Source of the DNA: Sphaerisporangium aureirubrum
Lineage (GTDB): Bacteria; Actinomycetota; Actinomycetes; Streptosporangiales; Streptosporangiaceae
Reading direction: 5' to 3'
Assembly: GCF_042658925.1 (NCBI RefSeq)
Contig: NZ_JBHSRF010000028.1
Coordinates: 29,344 to 93,343 of the forward strand
DNA length: 64,000 nt
Of the stretch, positions 40,084 to 49,009 are shown one piece after another. The notes below the pieces were generated by a model. The model did no database searches. It was given only the letters and a program-made list of their open reading frames with translations, and was not told the origin of the DNA. Position numbers and translations under genes: made by a program. Numbering within the stretch: position 1 is the first letter of the stretch; every line of letters begins with the position of its first letter.

Positions 40084-41301
40084 TCAGATCCCGAGAACCC
40101 GCTGCACGAACCACACCAGGCCCATCACGGACACACCCGCCGCGATCGCCCCGGTCGTCCACAACCCCGCCACCGGCCGGCGGTGGCGCAGCAGCGCGAG
40201 CAGCGGGAAGACGACGATGATGATCGCCAGCTGGACGGCCTCGATGCCCACGTTGAAGACGAGCAACGACCACAGCAGCGTCCACGACAGGGGCTGGTCG
40301 ATGCCGAGGGCCGCGGCGAAGCCGAGCCCGTGCACGAGGCCGAAGCAGAAGACCACCGCGAGCCGCGTCCAGCCCGCGGAGTCCAGGCCGAGGCGACCGT
40401 GACCGGCGTCCTCCAGATCCGTGGCGTGCGACCGGCGCCGCCAGACCCGCCACAGATGCCAGCCCGCCACGACCGCGATCGAGAGGGCGATGACCGGCTC
40501 CACGAACGACGCGGGCACCCGCACGAGGCCGAGTGCGGCGAAAATGAAGGTCACCGAGTGGGCCAGCGTGAACGTCGTCGCCGCCAGCACGATCTCGCGC
40601 AGGCGGCGCGACCCCGCGATGAGCGCCAGCAGGAACAGGATGTGGTCCAGCCCGGTGAGCAGGTGCTCGGCGCCGAGCCGGAAGAACTCCCAGAACCGCT
40701 CGGCCCAGGACTGCCGCGTGGAGAACGACGGATGCCGCGCGTCGAGGGCGGCGCTCCCGGACGTCAGGTCCAGGTCGTAGGTGACCACCGTCTTGCTGTC
40801 GCGCACGTAACCCTCGGAGTCCGGGAACAGCCCGCTGCGCAGCTCGTGCGCCTCGGCGGACTCCGGGCAGCGGTAGTCGAGGGCCAGCAGCGCGTACGGG
40901 ACGTCCTCGCGTATCTCGATGGCGAAGCCGCCGTCCCGGACCGGGGCGCACGCCTTGCCCCCGGCCGTGACGCCGAAGCGTGCGGTCACGTACGCGACCA
41001 CCGAGGCGGCGTGCGCGTCGAGCGCGGCGGCCTGCGCGGCCGTGTCGCCGGCCTCGAACGCCGCGGTGCCCGCCCGGAAGAGCGGGTCGTCCTTCTCGGA
41101 GTCGGCGGCGGAGACGACGAGCAGGTCGTACTCCAGCCCGAGCTCGGCGCGGACGTGCCCCGCCTCGGGCGAGGCGAGGTCGGCGTACACGGTCGAGGTG
41201 AACCCGTGGGCGAGAGCGGGCACGGCACTGAGCAGGACGGCCGCGACCACGGCCACCGCGGCGGCCAGGGCACCGGCGCGATGTCGAGCGGCGCGGGACA
41301 T
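40084..41301 (-). CDS. HupE/UreJ-family membrane protein
   Basis: A 405-aa protein with a signal peptide and a large external N-terminal domain (residues about 32-200), followed by 6-7 helices. The segment GLDHILFLLALIAGSRR and later FGLVHGLGFAAALG are the paired HxxH-type signatures of the HupE/UreJ_2 family. HupE and UreJ proteins are linked to nickel handling for hydrogenase and urease, yet no such enzyme genes are in view. ATG 41301 is clear. It may be co-transcribed with the His-tailed phosphatase downstream. Confidence 0.9.
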   Translation of the reverse strand: MSRAARHRAGALAAAVAVVAAVLLSAVPALAHGFTSTVYADLASPEAGHVRAELGLEYDLLVVSAADSEKDDPLFRAGTAAFEAGDTAAQAAALDAHAASVVAYVTARFGVTAGGKACAPVRDGGFAIEIREDVPYALLALDYRCPESAEAHELRSGLFPDSEGYVRDSKTVVTYDLDLTSGSAALDARHPSFSTRQSWAERFWEFFRLGAEHLLTGLDHILFLLALIAGSRRLREIVLAATTFTLAHSVTFIFAALGLVRVPASFVEPVIALSIAVVAGWHLWRVWRRRSHATDLEDAGHGRLGLDSAGWTRLAVVFCFGLVHGLGFAAALGIDQPLSWTLLWSLLVFNVGIEAVQLAIIIVVFPLLALLRHRRPVAGLWTTGAIAAGVSVMGLVWFVQRVLGI

Positions 41302-41476
41302 GGGACTCCTCTTCGTACGGGGCTAACGCAATCTGCTCGGCCGAGATGAACGAACGGCGGCTCCCGCGCGAACCACCGGCGAACCAAACCCGGCAAAAAC
41401 CCCATTTATCCCGAAACCGCCCGGCGATGAGGTAGGAAGTAGGCGCACTTCACGCCACCCCGGAGGACGGATCTCC

Positions 41477-42151
41477 ATGCGCTCTCGGCTTCTGCCCGCC
41501 GGCACGCTGGCCGCGGCGGTCGCGATCGCCGTACTGGCCGGCGGATGCGGCTCCGCCGACGACTGGTCCGCGCCGCACGCCGAGCCGACCGCCGTCGGCA
41601 CCCTCGGCCCGGGGTTCGTCGACCCCTCCACACCGCCCTCGCCGGAGGCGACGATCACGCCGCGCCCCCGCTCCTGGGACGGCGTCCGCCCGTCGGAGGG
41701 CTACCGCGTGGTGCTGCTCACCACCGGGGACGACCCCCAGACCAGGACACTGGTGAACGCCGTGACGACGTGGGCCGAGGAGCAGGACGTCAGCCTCAAG
41801 ACCGTCAAGGCCACCAGGCCGGACCAGTTCATCGCGCGCATCAGCGAGGCGATCGGCCTGGCGCCCGACCTCATCGTCAGCGCCGGCAACGCCCTGGTCG
41901 ACCCCCTGGCCCTGGTCACCGCCAACCACCTCGACCAGCAGTTCCTGGTGGTCGGCGCCGAGCTGGCCGAGCCCACGGGCAACGTCACCGCCGCCGACTG
42001 GACCGGCGCGTCGTTCCGCGGCGAGGGCCTCGGCATGTCCTCGGAGTACGATCCCGCCACCTTCACCCCCGAGCGCGCCGGCCGCGCCGTTAGGGCCGGT
42101 GTCGCGGCCGTGCTCCACGGCGTGACCGGGATCGTGATCTGGCTGGACTAG
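41477..42151 (+). CDS. Lipoprotein related to BMP-type solute-binding proteins
   Basis: A 224-aa product with a signal peptide ending in the lipobox LAGGC, so it is anchored on the outer membrane face. After a Pro-rich linker comes a Rossmann-like domain (YRVVLLTTGDDPQT, PDLIVSAGNALVDPLA, QQFLVVGAEL) similar to the sugar/nucleoside-binding BMP family, but shorter than usual and without an ABC transporter next to it. The role is therefore uncertain. ATG 41477 follows GGAGGACGG. Confidence 0.75.
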   Translation: MRSRLLPAGTLAAAVAIAVLAGGCGSADDWSAPHAEPTAVGTLGPGFVDPSTPPSPEATITPRPRSWDGVRPSEGYRVVLLTTGDDPQTRTLVNAVTTWAEEQDVSLKTVKATRPDQFIARISEAIGLAPDLIVSAGNALVDPLALVTANHLDQQFLVVGAELAEPTGNVTAADWTGASFRGEGLGMSSEYDPATFTPERAGRAVRAGVAAVLHGVTGIVIWLD

Positions 42152-42164
42152 ACGGCCGGGTCGT

Positions 42165-43037
42165 TCAGCCGAACTCGCAGCGGCGGGTGACGGCCGGGTC
42201 GGGGTCGCTGATGGTCCGCACCTTGTCGGCGGGGACGAAACCCCACGCCTCCAGGTGTTTCTTGCCCGCCGAGTAGTCCCCCTGCGTGTAGTACCAGATG
42301 TCGTTGCCGCCGCTGTGCCGCTCGCCGCGCATCCAGCAGACGAACCAGCTCGGATTGGATTCGAGGCGGCCCACGACCTCCCCGCTCCGGGCCCATTCGA
42401 AGACCTCCGACCCGGGGATGTTCTCGCACTCGAACAGGCCTCGCCAGGTCTGCCCGGTGCGTTCGTCCTTGATCGAGGTGTCCTTGCGCAGGCAGCTCGC
42501 CGCGGCGCTCGGGGAGCCGATCGTGGGCCGCGCGCCCGGGTCGGGCGCCAGGGTCGACCGCGACATCGCCCAGGCCGCGGCCCCGATCCCGGTGACGACG
42601 ACCACCGTGGCGACGACGAAGAGCCAGGACCGCCTGCCCGGCTCACCGGGCACGAGAACCGCGCCGCCGCCGTCCTCGGCCACCGGAACCGGCCCGTCCT
42701 CGGCCCCCGCGGCCGTGCCGCCGTCGGCCGCGGCCAGGGTCCTCAACGCGGACTGCCAGCGGCGTGACTGCTCCTGGACGGCCTTCGCGGTGGCCCCCTG
42801 GTAGATCAGGCAGGCCTCGACGAGCCGGAGCGTCGCGGCCTCGGGCGGGCGGCTGAGCGGGTTCCTGCCGATCAGATTGGAGATCGCCGACGGAGCCAGC
42901 CCGGACGCCTTGGACAACGTGGCGTACTTGGGCTTGCCGCACCAGGTGTGGAGCTCCCGCAGCCGTTCGGTGAACTCCGGCCAGCTCGCCGCCGTCTCGG
43001 GGGCAGGCGCGGACTTCGGATCGTCGCTGACGACCAT
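42165..43037 (-). CDS. Membrane-anchored helix-turn-helix protein with an external domain
   Basis: The 290-aa product has an XRE-like N-terminus (FTERLRELHTWCGKPKYATLSKASGLAPSAI in pieces at about residues 20-60), a spacer, one membrane helix (LFVVATVVVVTGIGAAAWA, about 140-160) and an external domain with several Cys (ASCLRKD, LFECENI, WFVCWMRG, TRRCEFG). This layout suggests a one-component transmembrane regulator. ATG 43037 has GGGAGGA 9 nt upstream. It is divergent from the M23 peptidase, and symmetrical sites lie between them. Confidence 0.8.
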   Translation of the reverse strand: MVVSDDPKSAPAPETAASWPEFTERLRELHTWCGKPKYATLSKASGLAPSAISNLIGRNPLSRPPEAATLRLVEACLIYQGATAKAVQEQSRRWQSALRTLAAADGGTAAGAEDGPVPVAEDGGGAVLVPGEPGRRSWLFVVATVVVVTGIGAAAWAMSRSTLAPDPGARPTIGSPSAAASCLRKDTSIKDERTGQTWRGLFECENIPGSEVFEWARSGEVVGRLESNPSWFVCWMRGERHSGGNDIWYYTQGDYSAGKKHLEAWGFVPADKVRTISDPDPAVTRRCEFG

Positions 43038-43134
43038 GGGACGAGATCCTCCCAAGATGGTGCCCCCGGCCCGCCCGAGCCGGGTCGGAAATCGCACCGG
43101 CCATAATGCCGGGACCTGACAGGCCGGTCAATCG

Positions 43135-43186
43135 GTTCTGAACGAACGCGGTCACCTGCCGAAGCGCCGTTCTGAACAATTCAGAA
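43135..43186. promoter_or_regulatory. Pair of GTTCTGAAC sites with an adjoining inverted repeat
   Basis: GTTCTGAAC, itself symmetrical, occurs at 43135-43143 and 43169-43177, 34 bp apart (about three helical turns). The second copy overlaps the perfect inverted repeat TTCTGAA-N3-TTCAGAA at 43170-43186. They lie between the divergent HTH and M23 genes and are good candidates for an operator. Confidence 0.65.
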
Positions 43187-43316
43187 GGCCACACGCATGA
43201 CCTGCCACGCGGCGTCGTGCTTCATTGGGACCCACGTTCCCGGACCACATTTCCGGACGTCCGGCCGGGCTCAACGGGGGCGCCTGGCCGATACCCCACA
43301 ATGAAAAGGGTCCTTG

Positions 43317-44234
43317 ATGTCGGCTGCATCTTTACTGAAGCGTCCACTTCTCATCGCCCTGGCCGTGGTCATGGCGGCGGCGCCGTTCGCCGGCGCCACA
43401 CCGGCGTCGGCCGCGGCGACCTCGTCCCTGAGCAAGTCGGCGGCGGCGGCGCGTCCGGCGTTCCAACTCCCCTTCCCCTGCGGGCAGCAATGGCGGCTCG
43501 ACTCCTGGGGGCACGCCCCCGCGCTGGACATGACCAAGGAGCCGAACCAGGCCGGCACCGAAGGCGCGACCCTGGTCGCCCCGGCGGCCGGGCGGGTGAA
43601 CCAGTCCTTCCTCCACGCCAATGCCGGGAACCTCATCCAGATCGACCACGGCGGCGGCTGGTTCACCACCTACATCCACCTGCAGGTCCGGTCGGTCCAG
43701 GTCGGCGCCAACGTCACGATGGGCCAGATGATCGGCCGGGTCGGGCACACCGGTGAGACCTCCAACGGCGTCCCCCACGTGCACGTCGAGCAGGCCTTCG
43801 ACGCCAACGGCAACGGAAGCGCGACGTGGGGCGTGGCCGGCTCCGAGCGGGTCGTCCAGATGTACAACGGCGCCTCGTACGGCACCGCCAACAGCCAGAC
43901 CTTCCGCAACGTGACCAGCAACAACACCTGTGGCGGCACTCCTCCCGAGCGGTACAAGTACTGGGTGGACACGTTCGCCGACGCCCCCGGCCGCTCGACC
44001 CCCGGCGGCACCAGGACCGGCACGCTCCTCGCCGGCACCAACTACGTCTACTGCAAGGTCGAGGGACCGGTCGTCTCGGTCGGCAGCGCCCACAACAAGT
44101 GGTGGCTCCAGACGGACCTGGACACCGGCAACCCCTGGCAGAACCAGTACGTCTCCGCCTACTACCTGACCCGCTGGGGCAACGACGAGGCCAGAGACAA
44201 CAACGGCAACACCATCCGCGACTGCGTCTTCTAA
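43317..44234 (+). CDS. Secreted M23 (LytM-type) peptidase
   Basis: A 305-aa product with a signal peptide ending near ATPASAAA and an M23 domain: GHAPALDMTK carries the first His and Asp zinc ligands, IQIDHGGGWFTTYIHL and VPHVHVEQ the His-x-His motif. A beta-rich C-terminal part with paired Cys follows (from about residue 205), possibly for cell-wall binding. It would cut peptidoglycan cross-links. ATG 43317 has AAAAGGG upstream; TTG 43314 is an alternative. It ends just before a strong bidirectional terminator. Confidence 0.9.
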   Translation: MSAASLLKRPLLIALAVVMAAAPFAGATPASAAATSSLSKSAAAARPAFQLPFPCGQQWRLDSWGHAPALDMTKEPNQAGTEGATLVAPAAGRVNQSFLHANAGNLIQIDHGGGWFTTYIHLQVRSVQVGANVTMGQMIGRVGHTGETSNGVPHVHVEQAFDANGNGSATWGVAGSERVVQMYNGASYGTANSQTFRNVTSNNTCGGTPPERYKYWVDTFADAPGRSTPGGTRTGTLLAGTNYVYCKVEGPVVSVGSAHNKWWLQTDLDTGNPWQNQYVSAYYLTRWGNDEARDNNGNTIRDCVF

Positions 44235-44247
44235 ACCGCTGAACCCC

Positions 44248-44282
44248 CGTACGGCCCACGCCACTCAGGCGTGGGCCGTACG
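44248..44282. terminator. Bidirectional terminator between the M23 and NB-ARC genes
   Basis: A perfect 15-bp stem (CGTACGGCCCACGCC and complement) with the 5-nt loop ACTCA lies between the converging ends. Confidence 0.85.
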
Positions 44283-44287
44283 TCGTG

Positions 44288-46696
44288 TCACAGCTCTTCG
44301 CCTTCCTCCGCCCGCCCCAGGGCCCGCAACACGCCCGCCAGGTTGTTCCGGCAGGTCAACGTGTGCGGATGCTCCTCGCCCAGCGTCCGCCGGAACCCTT
44401 CGAGCACCGCGCGGTTCTCGGCCTCCGCCTCCGCCAGCCGCCCCTGATCCTCCAGCACGCTCGCCAGATTGCCGCGGCAGATCAGCGTGGAACGGTGCTC
44501 CTCGCCCAGCGTCCGTAGCTCGACCTCCAGGACCGCCCGGAGCTCGGCCTCGGCCTCCACCGGCCGCCCGAGGGCCCGCAACGCGTTCGCGAGGTTGGCC
44601 CGGCAGGTCAGCGTGTGCGGGTGCTCCGCACCGAGCACCCGGCGGAGCACCCCGGACACCGCGCGGTGCCCGGCCTCGGCCTCCGCCGGCCGCCCGAGGC
44701 TCCCCAGCACGCTCGCCAGGTTGCCCCGGCTGATCAACGTGGAGGGATGCTCCTCGCCCAGAGTCCGGCACTGGGCTTCCAGGACCGCCCGGAGTTCGGC
44801 CTCGGCCTCCGCCGGCCGCCCGAGATCCCTGAACACGAGCGCGAGGGCGCCGCGGCTGGTCAGCGTGTCCCGATGCTCCTCACCCAGCACCCGGCGCTGG
44901 GCCGCGAGGACCACCCCGAGCTCGCGCTCGGCCTCGGACGGCCTGCCCAGATCCTGCAACACGAGCGCCAGGTTGTTCCGGCTGATCAACGTGGCCGGGT
45001 GCTCCTCACCCAGCAGCCGGTGGCGCACCCGCAGAACAGCGCGATGCTCGGCCTCGGACTCCTCCAGCCGCCCGAGATCCCGCAACACGAGCGCCAGGCT
45101 CCCCCGGACGATCAGCGTGTCCGGGTGCTCCTCGCCCAGCAGCCGGCGACACGCGTGCAGGACCTCCCGCTGCTCGGCCTCGGCCTCCCGCGCCAGCCCC
45201 AGGTTCTGGGCGATCTTCGCCCGCTCGCACCGGCTGCCCAGGGTGTGAACGTCCTCGGCTCCGAGTGTGGCGGTGCGAATCGACACGGCATGGGTTATCA
45301 GCCGGTGTGCGCGGTGATAGTTGCCCTGGTCGCTCTCGTGGCGAGCAGCATAGTGAACGACCAGGTCATATCCGGGACATTCATTTCTGTTCGGCCAACG
45401 GCTGATGAGGGCATCCAGATGTGCGGCCAATGTCCGGCGTATCGGCGTCGTCTCGTGCAGGGCGTCAAGCGGCGCGGTCAGCCATGCGGAGATCAGTGCG
45501 GCCAGGGCCGCCGCCGGAGCGGGATGCTCCTCGGGAGACGTGACACCGGACATGTGTTCGCGTACGGCGGCCTGGACGAGCCGGTGCATGCTGACGGTCT
45601 CCTCGCCCAGCGTGATCATGCTGTAGGAGGAGAGCAGGCGCAGCGCGTCGACGGTGTTCACGTCGTCCGTCCCCACGCTCAGGATGCTGCGGGGGATGTC
45701 GTCGGGGTCGTAGCAGGACAGAACCCACAGCAGGGAAACCGCCTGGGTGCTGCCCAGGAGAACGGCGCCGATATGGGCGCGCCACAGCCGGGCTATCGTC
45801 CGCTCGGCGTCACCTCCCTCCGCGGAGGCGTCGTACATGTGCGCGGGATGCCGTCTGAGCAGACCGAGATATTCACTCGGGCTGATCTTCGATTCGCGGA
45901 GATAGGCACCGGCCTGCTCCAGCGCCAGCGGCAGATATCCCAGTTCCTCGGCGATCGAGGCGACGTCGGACCTCTCGTCCTGCCGGTCGCGGTCGCCGGC
46001 CGCCGTGATGAGCGCGACGGCCGCGTCCGGGTCCAGCACGTCGAGACCGATCGGGCGCACGCGGCCGGGCCAGCTCACCCTGCGCCGCGTGGTGATCAGT
46101 ATGTGGCCGTCGTACAGCTGGCCGAGCAGGCTCCGGACGTGCGCGGGCTGCTCCACGTTGTCGAGCACCAGCAGCCAGTCGTCGTGAGCCTGGAGCCACG
46201 CCCGAGCCCAGTCCGCGGACTGCTCCGCGGTCAGCACCAGCCGCACCGGCGGATGGAGACGCTCGGCCAGTTTGGCCAGGCCCGCCTGGATCTGCTCGGG
46301 AGTCTCGGCGGTGATCCACCAGATCAACCGGTAACGCCCCCGGTTACGGGTGGCGTACTGGCGCGCCAGCTCGGTCTTGCCCACGCCGCCCAGCCCGTGG
46401 ATGACCTGGCTGATGACCACCCGCGCCTCGTCCCCGGACAGCTCGGCACCCAGCTGGGCCAGCGCCGGCGCCCGCCCGACGAACACCGCCCCGGGGGCAT
46501 CCGGCAGATTGTTGAGGGCGGCGGGCAACTCGACCTCTCCCGGAGCACGCGGCGTGCCCGCCGCGACCGAGACGGTCCGGTTGTCCACCGGAGAGTGGTC
46601 ACCGGTGGTCACGACACCGGATATCCGCGCCGCGGCCACCGCGCGCTCCGCCGAGGCGTGTACCTCCGCGCGGTCACCCGAGGGGTCGTCCGCCAT
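44288..46696 (-). CDS. NLR-like STAND protein: NB-ARC NTPase with C-terminal TPR repeats
   Basis: The 802-aa protein has a short N-terminal motif (ERAVAAARISGVVTTGD, about residues 17-33), then an NB-ARC NTPase with P-loop HGLGGVGKTELA (about 100-111), Walker B WLLVLDNVEQ, ITTRRR (sensor) and LPLALEQAGAYL (GLPL-like). From about 480 to the end are eight 42-residue TPR/kinesin-light-chain repeats of the form GEEHPxTLxxRxNLAxVL. Such proteins are signal-sensing switches, often in defence or regulation; the repeats sense the trigger. There is no effector domain of known type on this chain. ATG 46696 lies 9 nt after the small upstream gene, so they form a pair. Confidence 0.93.
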   Translation of the reverse strand: MADDPSGDRAEVHASAERAVAAARISGVVTTGDHSPVDNRTVSVAAGTPRAPGEVELPAALNNLPDAPGAVFVGRAPALAQLGAELSGDEARVVISQVIHGLGGVGKTELARQYATRNRGRYRLIWWITAETPEQIQAGLAKLAERLHPPVRLVLTAEQSADWARAWLQAHDDWLLVLDNVEQPAHVRSLLGQLYDGHILITTRRRVSWPGRVRPIGLDVLDPDAAVALITAAGDRDRQDERSDVASIAEELGYLPLALEQAGAYLRESKISPSEYLGLLRRHPAHMYDASAEGGDAERTIARLWRAHIGAVLLGSTQAVSLLWVLSCYDPDDIPRSILSVGTDDVNTVDALRLLSSYSMITLGEETVSMHRLVQAAVREHMSGVTSPEEHPAPAAALAALISAWLTAPLDALHETTPIRRTLAAHLDALISRWPNRNECPGYDLVVHYAARHESDQGNYHRAHRLITHAVSIRTATLGAEDVHTLGSRCERAKIAQNLGLAREAEAEQREVLHACRRLLGEEHPDTLIVRGSLALVLRDLGRLEESEAEHRAVLRVRHRLLGEEHPATLISRNNLALVLQDLGRPSEAERELGVVLAAQRRVLGEEHRDTLTSRGALALVFRDLGRPAEAEAELRAVLEAQCRTLGEEHPSTLISRGNLASVLGSLGRPAEAEAGHRAVSGVLRRVLGAEHPHTLTCRANLANALRALGRPVEAEAELRAVLEVELRTLGEEHRSTLICRGNLASVLEDQGRLAEAEAENRAVLEGFRRTLGEEHPHTLTCRNNLAGVLRALGRAEEGEEL

Positions 46697-46705
46697 CGCC
46701 GGCTC

Positions 46706-47137
46706 TCAGCGGTGGATGGTGGAGTCGTCCCCGGTGGACACCGCCCCGGAGATGGTGTGCGCGGCGACCGCCCGCTCCCCGGACGCGGTCACGCTCACCC
46801 GCGCCGCAGAAGCGGCCGCCTCGGCGAGCATCCGGCGGACCTCGGCCGCGAGCTCCGCGTCGGCGTCCAGGGCCTTGAGGATCCGCACCCGCAACACCGC
46901 CTGAAGATCGGGGTTGCCGGGATCGGCGGCCAGGTCCCGCACCGCCTCGGGGGTCTCTCCGGGTGCCGGGTCGGCCCCGAAGATCCGTTGGAGAATTCTC
47001 CGCCCCCACCCCACCGTGACCTCTGCCGCGTCGTCCTGCGCCCGGGCCAGCACCGCTCCCCCGTACGCGCTCACCGCCGCCGTCACGTACGGCGACACCT
47101 CTCCCACCAGCGCCGCCAGGTCCCCGCCCATGAGCAT
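46706..47137 (-). CDS. Small partner protein of the NB-ARC protein, unknown family
   Basis: The 143-aa product has an N-terminal helical part (GDLAALVGEVSPYVTAAVSAYGG) similar to the helical adaptor domains of STAND-linked proteins and ends with ERAVAAHTISGAVSTGD, almost the same motif as at the start of the NB-ARC protein encoded 9 nt downstream. The shared motif suggests that the two proteins assemble. ATG 47137 has GGAG 6 nt upstream; ATG 47131 is an alternative. Confidence 0.75.
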   Translation of the reverse strand: MLMGGDLAALVGEVSPYVTAAVSAYGGAVLARAQDDAAEVTVGWGRRILQRIFGADPAPGETPEAVRDLAADPGNPDLQAVLRVRILKALDADAELAAEVRRMLAEAAASAARVSVTASGERAVAAHTISGAVSTGDDSTIHR

Positions 47138-47252
47138 GCCCTTCTCCGGCACGAACGATCCCGACCGGCGTGCCCGCCACACCTCGTCGCCCCGAATGTA
47201 ACCCGCCGAACTAGGGCGCAAACGGCATTTAGCACGTATGTGACGACCTGCG

Positions 47253-48881
47253 TCAGGCGAGATCGGTTGCGATGATCTTCTCGATGTTGCGCTCCGCCAG
47301 CGCCGTGATCGTGACGAACGGGTTGACGCCGAGGCCGCCGGGGATCAGCGAGCCGTCCATCACGTAGAGGCCCGGATGGCCGGGCAGGCGGCCGTAGCCG
47401 TCCGTCGCCTGGCCGAGCACGCACCCGCCGAGGGGATGGTAGGTCAGGTCGTCGCCCCAGACCTTGCCCACCCCGAACAGGTCCGAGCGGTAGGTCGTGT
47501 GCTCCCGCTGGTTGATCACGTCGAACACCGACCTCGCCGCGTCGACGGAAGGCTGGTTCTGCGCGGTCCGCCAGTCCAGGCCCACCGTTCCCGTCCCCGA
47601 GTCGAACTCGAACCGCCCCCGGTTGGGGTTCTTCGTGATCGCCAGGTAGAGGCCGATCCACGTCTCCACCCCGACGGGGAACGGCGCGATCTCCGCGAAG
47701 CACGGCGTGCTCGAATCCCAGTTGTCGATGGCGATGACCGGGATCGTCGACTGCACCGGCCCCTTGGGCGCCCACAGGTTGTCCGCCCTGGCGACCATCA
47801 CGTTGCCGTTGTTGCCCCAGCCCTCCCCTACGGCGTCGGGCAGGTCGGGCAGCAGGCCCCGGGCCTTCATCGCGACGAGCAGCTTGCTCGTGCCGACGCT
47901 TCCCGCGGCGAAGAACACCCGGTCCGCGATCACCCGTTTGGTGGCGACCACGGCGCCGGACGTACCGAGCTGCTCCATCTCGACCCGGTAGCCGCCCCCG
48001 GGCGCCGGAGAGACCGCGGTGACCTTGTGCAGCGTGGTGATCGTGAGCCGCCCCGTCGCGACGGCCGCCGGAAGGTAGGTCCTGGCCAGTGACTTCTTCC
48101 CGTGGTTGTTGCCGTAGATGACCTCGCTCGCCAGCGCGGAGGGCGGCACCTGGCCGGCCTGCTCCTTCTTCATGTAGTCGAAGTCGTAGACGTTCGGCAC
48201 CGCCGTGGTGGTGAAGCCGGAGCGCAGCGCGGCGTCACGGCTGGTCCGCGCGTACCGGTAGCACTCGGCGTGCTCCAGCCAGGCCGGGTCGACGTTCCCG
48301 ACACCCAGCCCCGCGTTGGCCCGGGGGTAGTACGTGGAGTACATCTCGCCCGCGTCGACGAAGGGCAGGATCTCCTCGAAGTACGACCGCCTGGGGACGA
48401 TGGCCATGCCGCCGTTGACGAGCGACCCGCCGCCGACGCCGCGCCCCTGGTAGACCCGGACGCCCGCGAAGTTCTCCGAGTCCAGGACCCCGGTGTGCCG
48501 GGGGATCGGCCGGTCGACCGGGAGGTTGAGCAGGTAGCCGAACGGCTGCTGGGTCCGGTTCCTGAGCCAGTAGGACCGCTCGTCCGGCAGCAGCATGTTG
48601 CAGAAGACATTGCCGTCGATCCCGGGGGTGTCCCAGGCCATGCCCATCTCGACGACATGCGTGTCGACCCCGGCGCGGCTGAGCCGCAGCGCGGCGACCG
48701 CACCGCCGTACCCGCTGCCGATGATCAGTGCGGGCACCCGGTCCCCGTCCGCCAGACCGGCGCCCGCCGCGGCGGTCCGCCTCGAAGGAACGGCGAAGGT
48801 CAGACCGGCTCCGACGAGGAACGACCGACGCGTCAGGCCGGGCGCACGCCCTGGTAAGAGAGGGTTGTCCGACCGGCCCAT
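47253..48881 (-). CDS. Secreted GMC-type oxidoreductase, cholesterol-oxidase-like
   Basis: The 542-aa protein has a Tat signal (TRRSFLVGAG) and an FAD-binding GMC fold: IIGSGYGGAVAALRLSRAG, GRGVGGGSLVNGG and the C-terminal MDGSLIPGGLGVNPFVTI. Cholesterol oxidases have the motif YHPLGGCVLG and this sequence matches it. It probably oxidises a 3-beta-hydroxysterol outside the cell to the ketone with release of hydrogen peroxide; related alcohols are possible. ATG 48881 has GAGGAG 5 nt upstream, and the Tat motif excludes the longer frame. Confidence 0.93.
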   Translation of the reverse strand: MGRSDNPLLPGRAPGLTRRSFLVGAGLTFAVPSRRTAAAGAGLADGDRVPALIIGSGYGGAVAALRLSRAGVDTHVVEMGMAWDTPGIDGNVFCNMLLPDERSYWLRNRTQQPFGYLLNLPVDRPIPRHTGVLDSENFAGVRVYQGRGVGGGSLVNGGMAIVPRRSYFEEILPFVDAGEMYSTYYPRANAGLGVGNVDPAWLEHAECYRYARTSRDAALRSGFTTTAVPNVYDFDYMKKEQAGQVPPSALASEVIYGNNHGKKSLARTYLPAAVATGRLTITTLHKVTAVSPAPGGGYRVEMEQLGTSGAVVATKRVIADRVFFAAGSVGTSKLLVAMKARGLLPDLPDAVGEGWGNNGNVMVARADNLWAPKGPVQSTIPVIAIDNWDSSTPCFAEIAPFPVGVETWIGLYLAITKNPNRGRFEFDSGTGTVGLDWRTAQNQPSVDAARSVFDVINQREHTTYRSDLFGVGKVWGDDLTYHPLGGCVLGQATDGYGRLPGHPGLYVMDGSLIPGGLGVNPFVTITALAERNIEKIIATDLA

Positions 48882-48959
48882 GGCGTCTCCTCGTACAGGG
48901 GGTGGTGCGCACCAAGTACCAGAAAACGCGCCCGCCAATCGGCATATGCCAAAGAGTTA

Positions 48960-48985
48960 CGGGCCCGCCGGCCGTGGCGGGCCCG
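48960..48985 (-). terminator. Hairpin after the SDR gene
   Basis: A 10-bp perfect stem (CGGGCCCGCC / GGCGGGCCCG) with a 6-nt loop lies 24 nt past the SDR stop codon. Confidence 0.6.
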
Positions 48986-49009
48986 CACGCCGCGCTCGCG
49001 CGGCGGGGT

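Noticed and set aside
44288..45260. Regular 126-bp repeats that might be taken for a repeat array
   Set aside because: They encode 42-residue TPR units in frame and are too long and diverged to be a CRISPR or satellite.
44615..47275. Plus-strand open frame of 886 codons opposite the NB-ARC gene
   Set aside because: Antisense to a protein with clear P-loop and TPR motifs; no start signals.
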